The notes under the pieces: model-generated
The model's database searches: none
What the model saw: the letters and a program-made list of their open reading frames with translations, nothing else
What the model was told of the DNA's origin: nothing
Part shown: piece after piece, positions 41,601 to 53,600 of the stretch
How positions within the stretch are numbered: the stretch's first letter is position 1
Layout: every line of letters starts with the position of its first letter
Program-made: the position numbers and the translations under genes
DNA from: Sphaerolaimus hirsutus
Lineage: Eukaryota > Nematoda > Chromadorea > Monhysterida > Sphaerolaimidae
Reading direction: 5' to 3'
Length of the DNA: 64,000 bases
Assembly (NCBI GenBank): GCA_964036195.1
Contig: OZ038452.1
Location: 16,238,704-16,302,703, forward strand

Positions 41601-44600
41601 CTGTCTACTGTAGTTTACGGCAACCTCATTGTAGAAAACTCAAATGTGTTCTAAGCTGATTTGTGAGTTTTCAAAATTTTGTTTGAAAACTAGTGTGTGC
41701 AGGCACAATGGAACACTTTTTGAATTTTTCACACCAAATTATTGCATGTTCCAATTTTTCAACTGTAATTCGAAAATACATGTTGACATTTTGTGGCTTC
41801 CAAACTGTCACCAAAGATACTGTTGTAACAGTTTTTTTTCCAATGCTATGAACATATGCACATGAAATTTATTTTAAAGATTGTATTTTCACATTTTATA
41901 TGAATTTCAAGCCAAAATACTAAAAAATTTGAATTTTCAAATTTCACTTGAAAAAAATAGATTTTTTAAGTGTGAAAATTTATTTTTTAAATCCAAGAAA
42001 ATCCAAAAATACCAAAACGTTTTCGAATTGTCTAATTTTTGTTTGCTATTGTTAATTGTGACACCGCTAATCCCCCGCCCATCACACATCTATGCCCATC
42101 ACGCATCTATGTGGATTTAGATGTGTGATGGGCTTAGATGTGTGATGGGCTTAGATGTGTGATGGGTAGAATTAGATGTGTGATGGGTAGAATTAGATGT
42201 GTGCCGGGTCTAGATGTGTGATGGGTTTAGATGTGGGCTGGCACAGGATCGTCTCAATTCATTCACGACAGGACCCTGTTTCACACTTTGTCAAGTGTCA
42301 AAAGATAGGTGTCAATCAAAAAATCTTTTTATTGCTGTCTATGGCGAAAGTGGGCGCGCTGCTGTACACGGTGGGCGCGGGCGCGGCGGGCGCCAGCCAG
42401 CCGGCGGCGGACGTCCGCTACGCGTTGGTCGACGGCGACACGGAGTGGCTGCAAGTGGACGAGAAGTCCGGCGAGGTGACCGTCAAGCGAACGCTCGACG
42501 CGGAGAAGCTCAGTGCGATCGTGGTGCGTCAACTGGGTGCAATTGCTGCGGTTTGGTGTGGTGTGGTGTGTTCATATTCAGCAGTGACAGTTAGATGAGC
42601 GGCCCCATGTTTCACAACTATTAATTTGTGAACACGAACGAACACGGATAGCTGTTATTACGCCGCGCAGTTCAGAAAAATAACCAGCAAACACGCAGCG
42701 CTGAATAATTATGTAACCCGAGAACTAAATACAAAATAGAAAACAGGTTTCCATGACAGACACCCTATTCGAGAATATCTTGTGCTATTTATCATACGCG
42801 CTTTTATTTGATCGCATAAATATTAACACTGGACAAAGTTGTTCACTTTTATCGCCCATCCAAGCCGATGCCATGGATGCACTGAACACCGAGCTATGCC
42901 CGGACAAGCAGGGCAGCATGCACAGCAGGGCTGGGCGGCTGCTTCCATGGCACTGTGTTTATATACCCGGCTACACGCCGCAACCCATTGCACTGCGCTA
43001 CTTTGAGCTGCCTTCAGCTGCTGTCGCGTCGCCTCCATTGTACGTCAGTGGCCGCATTGGCTTGTTTTTGTTGGCTTTGCACGTGCGTCACATGATGTTT
43101 GTCGTTCTGTTGAAAAAACAGTGTGAGCGATAAATATTTATCACTGCGACGTGATATATTTTGCGGGAAATTAGGTATTCATAAACACGGGTGGGTATAA
43201 ATTTTTAAACATGGATTATCGTCATTTTTACTATTATTTTTATTCCAACATTTTTCGGATTGGTTTCCTTTTCAATGGGAGCAGTATCGGCTGTCTGTAA
43301 CTGGTGACAAAACCACAATATAAATACACTTTAAAGCGGAAACAAAGCAGATACTTTGTGCAAACATGCTTTTCGCAGCTTCGGCAGTGTATTTAACTGC
43401 ATTTACCGCTTTCAGCAAATTTCCAAACTTGTCCAATGCGAGTCTTTGCTATGTAGGTATTTTATTTTAAAATGTATTTATTTATAGTATGCGCGTATTT
43501 ATGAACACGTCATGTTCAATTATTTACATTATCCACATTTCACTAACACGTCACAAGTAGGGTGTCAAAAATTTTTTTTTACGGAAAACGGATACGAAAA
43601 AAAATTGAGCGCCCGGAAAACGGAAAAAACTTGCACTTGCCGGAAAACGGAAACAAGAAAAAAATTTCAGCGGCCGGAAAAATGAAATTGGCACGGAAAC
43701 AGAAAACAATTGCTGAAATTTTGCTGGAAAACAAAAAAAAATTCCCGAAATATACCGGAAATGGTAAACATTGCTGAAATTTTGATGGAAAATGGGAAAC
43801 ATTAACATAGTTGAAAACCTATTATACTCCAGTTACTTTCCACCCTGCACGCGTGGTTCCCGCTGGAAGCGTGCCAACGATTTTTTACGCATGCGATTTT
43901 CGTACTAACTTTAAGAATAGTCATCTCTGTCATAACGCTATACGTTAACTTATTCACAACAGTGATTTTTCATCTTTTACACAAAAATCGCATGCTTTAT
44001 CAACATTGGCACGCTTCCAACGTGAGACATAAATAAGCGCGATAGCAGGGTATCATGTACACCGAGTATAACATGTTTACCAGTTTGGCTGAAACAGAAA
44101 ACAGCCAGTTGAGCCGAAAAAAGGGAATATGAGGTGGAAAAACAGAAATTTGAGCCAGGAAATGAAAAAAAGGTGGAAAAACAGGAAATTTAGCCGGAAA
44201 ACGGAAAAACGCTGGAAAAACTGAAAATTTAGCCGGAAAATGGAAAATGAGCTGGAAAAGCAGAAATGGAAAAAAATTTAGTGGCCAGAAAATGGAGAAA
44301 AAAATTCAGCGGCCGGAAAACGGAACAAAATAGCCTTCAGAAAACGGAAAACGGAAATTTGACACCCTAGTCACAAGCATTCATACACACCTACTCTTTA
44401 CGTTCTTTCTCAATTGCTTCACATTGTTCGGTAAATGATAAGGGCTTTTCATGTTACAACAGCAAAGTATACTCGGCGGACATGATACTCTGCCCTCGCA
44501 CTCAGTTATGTCTCACGTTGGATGCGTGCCAATGATGATAAAGCGTGCGATTTTTGTATAAAAGACGTAAAAATCATTGTTGTGAATGAGTTAACGTTTT

Positions 44601-47600
44601 AGCATTATAACAACGATTACTTTTCTCAACTTTTTATGAAAATCGAATGCGTAAAAAATCGTTGGCACGCTTCCAGCAGGAACCACGTGTGCAGGGTGTT
44701 AAGTAACTGGAGTATAGCGGCAGCGCCATAGAGTTCCGGCCCCTAGCGCTTTTTAAATTGGAAATACATTGATGGTGTACCGGTGCTGGCTGAAGTTGTC
44801 CGGTGCCAAGTCCGCATGTAGACAAGTCATGAGCAGTTGTTAAAAGTACTGAACTTTTTTATAAGTAAAAGTAAACGTAAAGTATTTTTTTCTCAGATGC
44901 GAGTACAGAAAACATAAAGTATTTATTTTTTACTTTTACTCATGAGTAAACGTGAGTAAATTATTTTTGTGCCCGGAAAACGTAAAAAGTGGGTATTTTT
45001 CTGAAATTTTGCCCCAATTTCGCTCAAAATCACTAATTTTCGAACTTGTCACAATCAAATTCACTAGTTGATGTGTTTTGCCTATTTTTATGGTATTTTG
45101 GATATCTTGTCCTTATTTTGAGCTTTTCTCTCCCTTTTTCCCTTTATGTCTTGTAAAAGCCTATAAAAAAAACTGTTTGAAATACGTTTTCTGTACTCGC
45201 GTACTTTCAAAAAGTACGCGAGTAAGTGAGTACCGGTATTTTTTTGGGAGGAAACGTATTTACGCAGTACTCGAGTAACCGTATTTATCGAGTAAACGTA
45301 AATACGTTTTAACAACTATGGTCATGAGTAACGTTGTCTCATTTGTTTTGTTGTATTTTTAGTGGCTAACCTTACATTTATGCATGATACCATGTAAAAT
45401 TACCATTTGCTCAATCAACTCAACTGATTGTGAACCTTCCTGAATATTGTGATGATTGTAACTCAGCCACTTGAATAACTTCCAAGTCAAAAAACCTGAC
45501 CAAAAATTAACTCACATGGGGACTTATTCAAGGATTGGCGGTATAATGGCTGACAACCCAATAAATGGAAAAAATCACCCCCGCTGTTATCTAAGGAACA
45601 CAGGTGATTACACAGGTGGAACGACCGCGGTAAAAGGATTGTTAAAAACCTAATGTATTTATTGCCAAGGCACAATTTATTCCCTTCCCACAATTTATAC
45701 CTCACCAATTTGTTATGTGCAAGTAGTATTTATTGCGCATCGGCGGCTGATTTCAGTTAAAATACCTAAATCGCAGGCAAATTTTTTACTATTGATCAAA
45801 TGGTCTGCGCTTGCAATTTCTGTCACTTCAACCTGCAAATTTGAAAAAACAACAACATTTTTTGTAGTGGCGGATTCAAATCGGATTTATCTGCGCCAAT
45901 TTCTTTTTCTTCAGATACATGTAGAACGGTGGCAAACGTTGCAATTACCGTACAATACAATGCAGCAACCTTGAACCCAGCGCGCATTCCTTTCACCATT
46001 CGTTTAGTGTTTACTTTTTTCCTTCCGCCCAAGTAAATCGCACAGAACTGTTTCGATCAAAAATTGACTAGAGATCAGTGTAAAATCAACAAAATCAGTG
46101 GGGACGTCGCGCTGATGTATTTTTATGAGTGAACATAACGAAGTAATTTTTTCAAACGGAGCATACCGTATTTCCTCGTATTACCCCCGGGGAGTTATTT
46201 TTTCAGAGTGGAAATTTTGAAGGGGGGGGGGGGGGGGGGTAAACGAAGGGGGGGCGGGAGGGGGTATTTCGAGGGGGGTATTATTTCGCCAGAATTTTTT
46301 TGAACATACTGTGTGTCATATTGTTTCATTTGTAGTGATTTAAAAAGTGCCATGGCTTTGGTGTCGAGTGCCCAAACCACCGCGGTCAAGTTCCAAGTTC
46401 CAATGGTGCCAGAGAAATATGGTGCGAAGCACTACAAGCTCCACGGTGCTTATTGCCTTGTAACTAGTATCAAGCACCAGTACGAGGCGATTTTTTCCTG
46501 GCACCATTGAAAAATGGTGTCAAACACCAAAAGCGCACAGTGCTTTTCTGAACCACATCAGGATTATGCTGCCGTTCGTGGCACAAAAACTGTTTGAATT
46601 TTGAACCAGAAGTACTTGGATTATGCATGCTTATATTCAGGATTTTCCCTGTTAAACACTATCTGCCCCATTTAAATCACTGTAAATACATACCTAATCT
46701 GTTATCGAAGAAAACGCATTTCTACAATTTTGGGACAAATTGGATAATTTTCTCGACATCGTTGGAGAACAGCAGAACGCAATAATTCACCATATGTTAC
46801 AGCGCCCAGAACCACATAATGGTTTCGACTTTTTAATGTGTTCGTGTTCGACACATGTTTCGAAACAAAAATACCTAGTCCGACCAGAACTACGCGATAA
46901 AGACCGTCCATCACTGTATCAAAAGTATCTGAACACTTTGGTAAATCCTGTACCGTACCCAGTTTTATTAATTTCATGTAAAACGTTAAACGAATTTGTC
47001 AAGTTACCGTATTTCCTCGAAATACCCCCGGGGGGTTTATTGTTTCAGAGTGAGAATTTTGAGGGGGGGTTAAACGAGGGGGGGGTATTTCGAGGGGGGG
47101 GGGGTTTATTATTTCACCAGAAATTTTTTGAAAACCAAGTACTAAATTGTCGTCTGAAACGTACGCAGACGTCGAAAATGCAACAAAAATCGCCATTTAT
47201 AAGACTCTAAAGACTTGTATAAGTGTGTGGACGTATAATCACTGTTCTCACATAACAGAGTCATCGTTTTTAACGTCTGTTTTGCATTACCCAGATGACA
47301 AACCGCAGCCTTTGTCATTTACGTTCTCTATACACTAAATTTGGGGGGGGTATTTCGAGGGGGGGGGGTTTATAAGTTCATAGTGTCCATTTTGAGGGGG
47401 GGTATTTCGAGGGGGGGGGGGGTATTTCGAGGGGGGGGGGGTATTTCGAGGAAATACGGTATATGTAAAGAGTGAAATCCCGGTAAAATAAACCTGAGAC
47501 TTTTACTTGGCAGGTTTGTTTGACATTTTAGATGACATTGTACAAGTTGCGAAACTGGCCCTCACAGGACTATTTTTTATGCCGTATTTCCTCGAAATAC

Positions 47601-50600
47601 CCCCTGGGGGGTGATTGTTTCAGAGTGAAAATTTTGACGGGGGTTAAACGAGGGGGGAGGGGGGTATTTCGAGGGGGGCTTATTAATTCGCCAGAAATTT
47701 TTTGAACTTTCAGCACCAATTTGTTGTTCGTAACGTACGCAGACGTGGAAAAATGCATCAAAAACCGCTATGTATGAGACTATTGACTTGTATAAGTATT
47801 TATGTAGTTGGTATCAACACTACCAACTACATAGGCAATTCAGAACGTATACGTGTGTTCTAACGTAACACAGACATTGTTTTTGACGTATGTTCTGCAT
47901 TGCCCGGATCACAAATCGCTTTAGTCATGTATGTTCCCTTTACATACAATTGGGGGGGTGGGTATTTCGAGGGGGTGGGTAATTATTTCATACTGTCCAT
48001 TTTGAGGGGGGTATTTCGAGAGGGGGGTATTTCGAGGGGGGTATTTCGAGGAAATACGGCAACTATCCGATAAACTAGTGGATTGGATGTACAAGTTGTT
48101 CAAGTTGGCGGTGTACTGGTGCCCATTACGCACATTTTCCCGTTTTTTCACTTGACACTTTTTCAAGTGATTTTCAGATATAAGTGAAGTGAAAAAACGT
48201 TGCGCAATGACATTAGTGAACTTTTTCACTTCACTCATATCTCAAAATCACTCTAAAAATTGTCAAGTGAAAAACGGTGAAAAATGGCTATTTTTGGGGT
48301 GGGAAGAGGCGTGTCTATTAGATTTTAGTTATTTGATGACATTCCTTCTGTAAACATTTTTTTCTGACATTCAACCCCCGCTGGAAAGTTTTGGAAAAAA
48401 TATAATATGAGTGAAATATTCTATTTGTGACGGAAGCGTTTTTTATAATTGGCATTTGTGCGTAATAGGCCTGCCCCGTTCAAGTTGTGTTTGTATTTAC
48501 AAGTAAACGTTGTATCTGTCTAAGGTGGCACCCTGTGGGAGGTTTACTGCGATTAGGTATCTCTCAAACATTTTATTTTGGACGAATCTTCAATATTAAC
48601 AGTTTTCACACCGCATTTTTGCGTGATGCGAATGCATGTTTCACTTCCAAAATCCTTTCAAAAATGCGACCTATATTCTACATCGAAAATTCAAATTTAT
48701 CATTTCTTGTTCACGCCCAATGTATCGATCGCGAAATTCGTCGCGTCAGGTTGCAGAAATCGCGCCGTTCAAGCGCCGCATTGCAACCGTGTTCAGCCAT
48801 ATAATTTTTTCACATCATGCATTTTATCACAGTTGTTAAAATGTACGTACATTTACTCGAAAAATTCGTATACGTGAATACGTGGTAAATACATTTTCAT
48901 ATACTTTTTTTAAAGTAATGTACTCACTTTTACGCGTACATTTGAAAAGTAAACGCGTACAGAGAAAATGTATTTTTTGTTGCTAAAATCACAATTTTTG
49001 ATGCTGAAAGAAGAAAATTTTTAAGAAATCATATCATTTTTCTAAAAAATACTAAATAATCACAAAAAAACAACATGTATTATGCCTTGTAGTGTAAAAC
49101 TCACTCTCACGTGTAAAAAGTGGTAGCTTTTACGTTTTCAAGGGGAAAAGTACTCGATTTTAAATTTTCCTGTGAAACATGAGTACGAGTAAAAAAGTAT
49201 TTTACATTTTCTACACTAGTGGTGAGTAAAAATACTTACAATTTTCATATACTTTATTAAAGTTCAGTAATTCTAACAACTCTGAATTTTACAGCAGATG
49301 CGAAGTGAACATTCAGTCCATGATACAAGTGTTCCAGTGTAAAAAAAGTGATTTATCGGAGATATCATCCATTGAAAAGTTTGCCTGTTCCGGCTGAATT
49401 TTCACACGCGTGTCTCATGTGAATGCACAAGGAGAAAGTTTTCACAAGTATTTTTAAAAAATGTAAGTTACATTTTTTAGGAAATAGGAAAAAGTTTCAA
49501 GAATCACAATTGACATGCTCAGTTTTGTCAAACCGCGTGATTCTCGACAGTATTGCCGCATTTTGTACTCGACCGGACTCCGCTGCGTGTCAGCCAGCAC
49601 CGCACAACGCCATTTTTGTAATAACTTTATGCACACGATCTACGGGTTTTAATTTATCCTATATTTGATACATCCACTTGTTTATTTGTTCATGTTCATT
49701 TTGATACTTTCACTTATCATGGTAAAGCGCCCTTCACTCAATGCACTGACATTCTCGGAGTTTACAAGTGCTCACCGCAGTGTGAAAAAGCTCACATTCA
49801 GATTTCATTGCCCCTTCAACTACGAAACTGCAACAGAAAGGTGTAATTTACCTAGGTAGTTTTTTTACAATGCAACCGGAATAGCAAATAGCATGAAATG
49901 TATACATACATGCATTGCATGTATGTATAAAATTTAAGAAGTAAATAAGAAAATTATCTGCACCTGATGAATTGGGGGTGAGAAGTAGTCGATAGGGTTT
50001 TTTACCTACCTAGGTACATGGGTGAATTGATCCCAAATAGAACAGAACCTGCCATTTGTTCTGATTCCAGCCTTGTGAAATTATTCACACTGAAAAAATT
50101 AAAAACAATGAAAAACAATTTTTCTGATGACATTGCTAGAACATAAATTTTGTTGATTCCGATAACATAAAGTAGTCTCAGAGAATTAAGTTTAGCCGGT
50201 CGGCGATGCAATCAAAACAGCGAATTAAAATTACCATTTAAATTACTGGTTTGCATTTAAAAACCAGCACTGCAAGACACCATGCAGTGTTTTTGTATCT
50301 ATTTCACTGCTGCTTACCTGGCCGACCTCCACCCAGAGTATTTACCTATTGGTAGGATTCGGAAATCAAAAACATTTGGCAGGAAAAACGTCGGAGTCCT
50401 ATTCTGATGCAAGTGAAATTTTTTGGACAAATATTAAAGTTCCCGTTAAAATGTTTGCGGTGTGTGCAAGAAAATACAATGCCTGACCGTTTGATATTCT
50501 TTTCACATTAGGTGGAAGTTGTCACTTGACAGGCTGTGGGATTGGTGTCAAATCCGTTCCCATCGCCATGACGGACGATTAGAAAAAAACACAAACAGCG

Positions 50601-53600
50601 CCTCGGTCTTGTTTGATCGCTGTGTTTACTTTGACCAGTTAGAATAAAATTGCAGTGTTCGATGGTGGAAAGCGCCCACGCCTTCTCACTTCATATTTAT
50701 GTAAAAGGTGCGGTGATTAAATATCTAAAGTGCATTCCATTCACGGCTGAACACGATTTCTAGTGGTTGTCACTAACTGACTTCTACATTTTGCATTAAA
50801 TTTGGAAAGAAACCAAAAATTCACTTACATAATACTTTGAAAATTTCCGCGGTGCGCTATTATGCATTTGAACGAAACACAAGTGGTATTTTGAAATTAC
50901 AGGTGCACTTGTTTTGAAACCGTTGATCACCACAGAAAAAACGTCACACGCATACATAAATACTCGATCGCACCCATACCGATTCGCAAGTTGAAAAACG
51001 GTGAAATATTCACCCCACCTGTGAAAACTCTTACTTGCGCCCTCTTTTACACATGTATTCGTGTATATACCGTAGCCAAGTTTCACATTTATATAGTGCA
51101 GGTAATGACACGTCCTTGAAATCGGGCGAAATTAGTACACACGACGCGAGTACATGGAGTGTGTGCTGTGAACCGCTGTTTTTAACATCGCTGCACATTA
51201 TTTATCGCGGCATGAGATGAAAAACAGTCGGGTTTAACCCAAATCAGTTGACGTAAAAAAATAAATGGACGATTTTTCCGATTAGTTTCGCATGGGCACC
51301 ACGATAATCAGCTAAGGAGGAACACCAGGGGGCAATAAAATTGTGGAGACATCGCCGAAACGAAGCGTGCATTGATGTGCGGGGCCGCTGACAATAGCCC
51401 CTTATCAGATAGTTGAGACCTTTGCAAGGTATTTACTTCCCCCTACTTCTATTACTTCTATTGTAAAATACTTTTATTATTTCTTTGTAAATATTTGTAT
51501 ATTTCTTTTTTCTGTAAATTTTCTATTGTAAAATACATAAATTTTTACACTGTTAAACATGCTAACAATTATTAAGAAAGCTAACACATGTCCTTATCTA
51601 ATCGCAGTTTGATCAACACTAATAACTTGATTTTTCAAACCGACAGCGACGGTAATTACCTACCTATTCCAACAACAGAACAAAGCAGCCAGGTATGTAA
51701 ATATTTACTGCTATGTAAATGTGCTATATCAAATACAGTTTACCAAAAGTTTGAATCGAAACTTATTATTCATATGAGGAAAAAGTAGCTCTACACCGGT
51801 TCCGAATGGTTTGCGTGTTTGTTTTGTCATAGTTTGGTTCTGTTGAAAAACATGCACACGTTCGGGACTGGCAAATTTAGTCAGGCGTAAAAAACATACA
51901 GAAAAGGTGCAGTGTAAATACATACACTGTTTACGCGGCAGTCAGCGTTTAACAGAGTCTGACAGTTCTCGGTTTCTTGCAGATTGAAACACTTCGAGTT
52001 GCATGAAAATGTCTAGCATCAGTGATGACTACCTGTTCTCTGATGAAGAAGAAGAAATGAGGAACTTATCAGAAAGATCAACTAAACAACAGCTGAAAGA
52101 TCAGAGGAGTGATCAAGACAAGCTGTTCCAGGCATGGCTGTTACTTTCACTGCAATACATGAGCACTTGCTACAAGGTGTGTACAACGGCGGCTACTTTT
52201 AACTAAACATGACAACACAACAAACATTAATACATCTTTTGTACACAGGTAATGAGCGATGAGCTGCTCTCATGCCCGCACCAGAGAGGCACATGCTGCT
52301 GCTATAGGCGCAACTATACACAAAAGGTCTCTTCCTTAATTACATTGGCCCTCAAACCAGAGCAAATTATATAACCCAGCACACCGCTGCAGATGGGCCG
52401 ACCGCGGCGCCTATTCTCACCCAACGGGGCTCCCCCGTGCGTCGTGCCGCCGCCCACATCGGGAGGCACCTACGCCAGCGTGGCCTACAGCCGCGACTCG
52501 GGCATCGACGACTCGCTCACGGTGACCAGCGTGGGCGACGACGATTCGGTCATCGACGACGACATGGTGGTCAACAGCGCTGACAGCACCATGGCGCGCA
52601 GCAGACCCGTGTGCACGTCGACGCCCGACGTGGACAAGCAGCCGAATTACGACGCTGCTGCGCAGAGCCCCACGCAGAACAAGGCATGCTGCACTGGGGG
52701 TACTCCCAGATTGTGTAAAAAGCCCTGTAAAATGTCAAATGTCATGCAAAGTGTCAAAAGTCATGGAAAATGCCCTGCAATATGGCAACCGAGTTTTTTG
52801 ATGATTTGGCAACTGAATGATTTTTGACACTTTGCATGACATTTGACATTTTACAGGGTTTTTTACAGGGTCTGGGAGTGGCACCTGGAGGTTGCCTCAC
52901 AGGGTCGTGTTACTGCTATCTTTATCCACATGCAGGTCGTGGACGGACCCATTCTCACGTCGCTGCAGCGCCGCATCAAACAGCATAATATCGCCATGGC
53001 CAAGAGCCAAGACGCCCTATTCAACCACACGCCCGAGGTGCACCAGAAACGAAGCGCGCCGCAGCACACCGACATCATCAAACAAGACCAATTGGAACTA
53101 TACAACAAGCAGAAGACGCGCAGCGCCACCGCGCCCAGCATCAAACTGTGCACGTACACCCTGCCGCCGGCTGGAGACTTTGCCGCTGAGCTGCCGCTCG
53201 TGACCACGGCTGAGGACACTGTCGGACGTGTGTGGCTGGGCAACCAGGTGCTCGAGACTAAATATGTGACTACTGTTTTCGAGGTGAATTTACCTACCTA
53301 GATATTTTGGGCGAGGTGTGGATTCAGTGAAAACTGAGAAACGGTACACTGGACGGACAGAGCGCTTTACAATTAATGCTACCATATTTTAAACAATAAA
53401 GTTTCCTGAACAATTGTACACCAGAGTCAACCAAAGTGGGAGCAATGTGATCTGATGGGAAAAAGTTGAGTGTGTCCGTTTATTCAGATGGGATATGGTA
53501 GATTTCATTGTAAGGTGTACCGTCACTAGACTATACTTAAAACGCTGTACTATGACAGGGCGTCAAGTTGGAGGGTCTACTACGCGATGTACAAGAGGAG

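Larger units (their letters stand above)
42524..51587. other. First part of cadherin intron 30: repeats and unassigned sequence
   Basis: Besides the listed elements I see no supported exon. The 126-codon frame at 42753-43133 lies in a GC-richer patch (42830-43060) but matches no family. Bases 45330-46160 and 49283-51587 carry no recognised repeat; the latter should include the promoter of the nested gene. Confidence 0.4.

Noticed and set aside
41265-42240. CRISPR-like array of TAGATGTGTGATGGGC units
   Set aside because: Units run in both orientations, spacers are absent or a few bases, and the setting is a eukaryotic intron.
42341-42523. Possible start codon of a separate gene (ATGGCGAAAGTGGGC)
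   Set aside because: The frame continues the preceding cadherin repeat in phase and links to exon 31; an internal exon explains it better.
42753-43133. 126-codon frame in a GC-richer patch of cadherin intron 30
   Set aside because: No recognisable family, no supporting splice sites in phase with either the cadherin or the nested gene.
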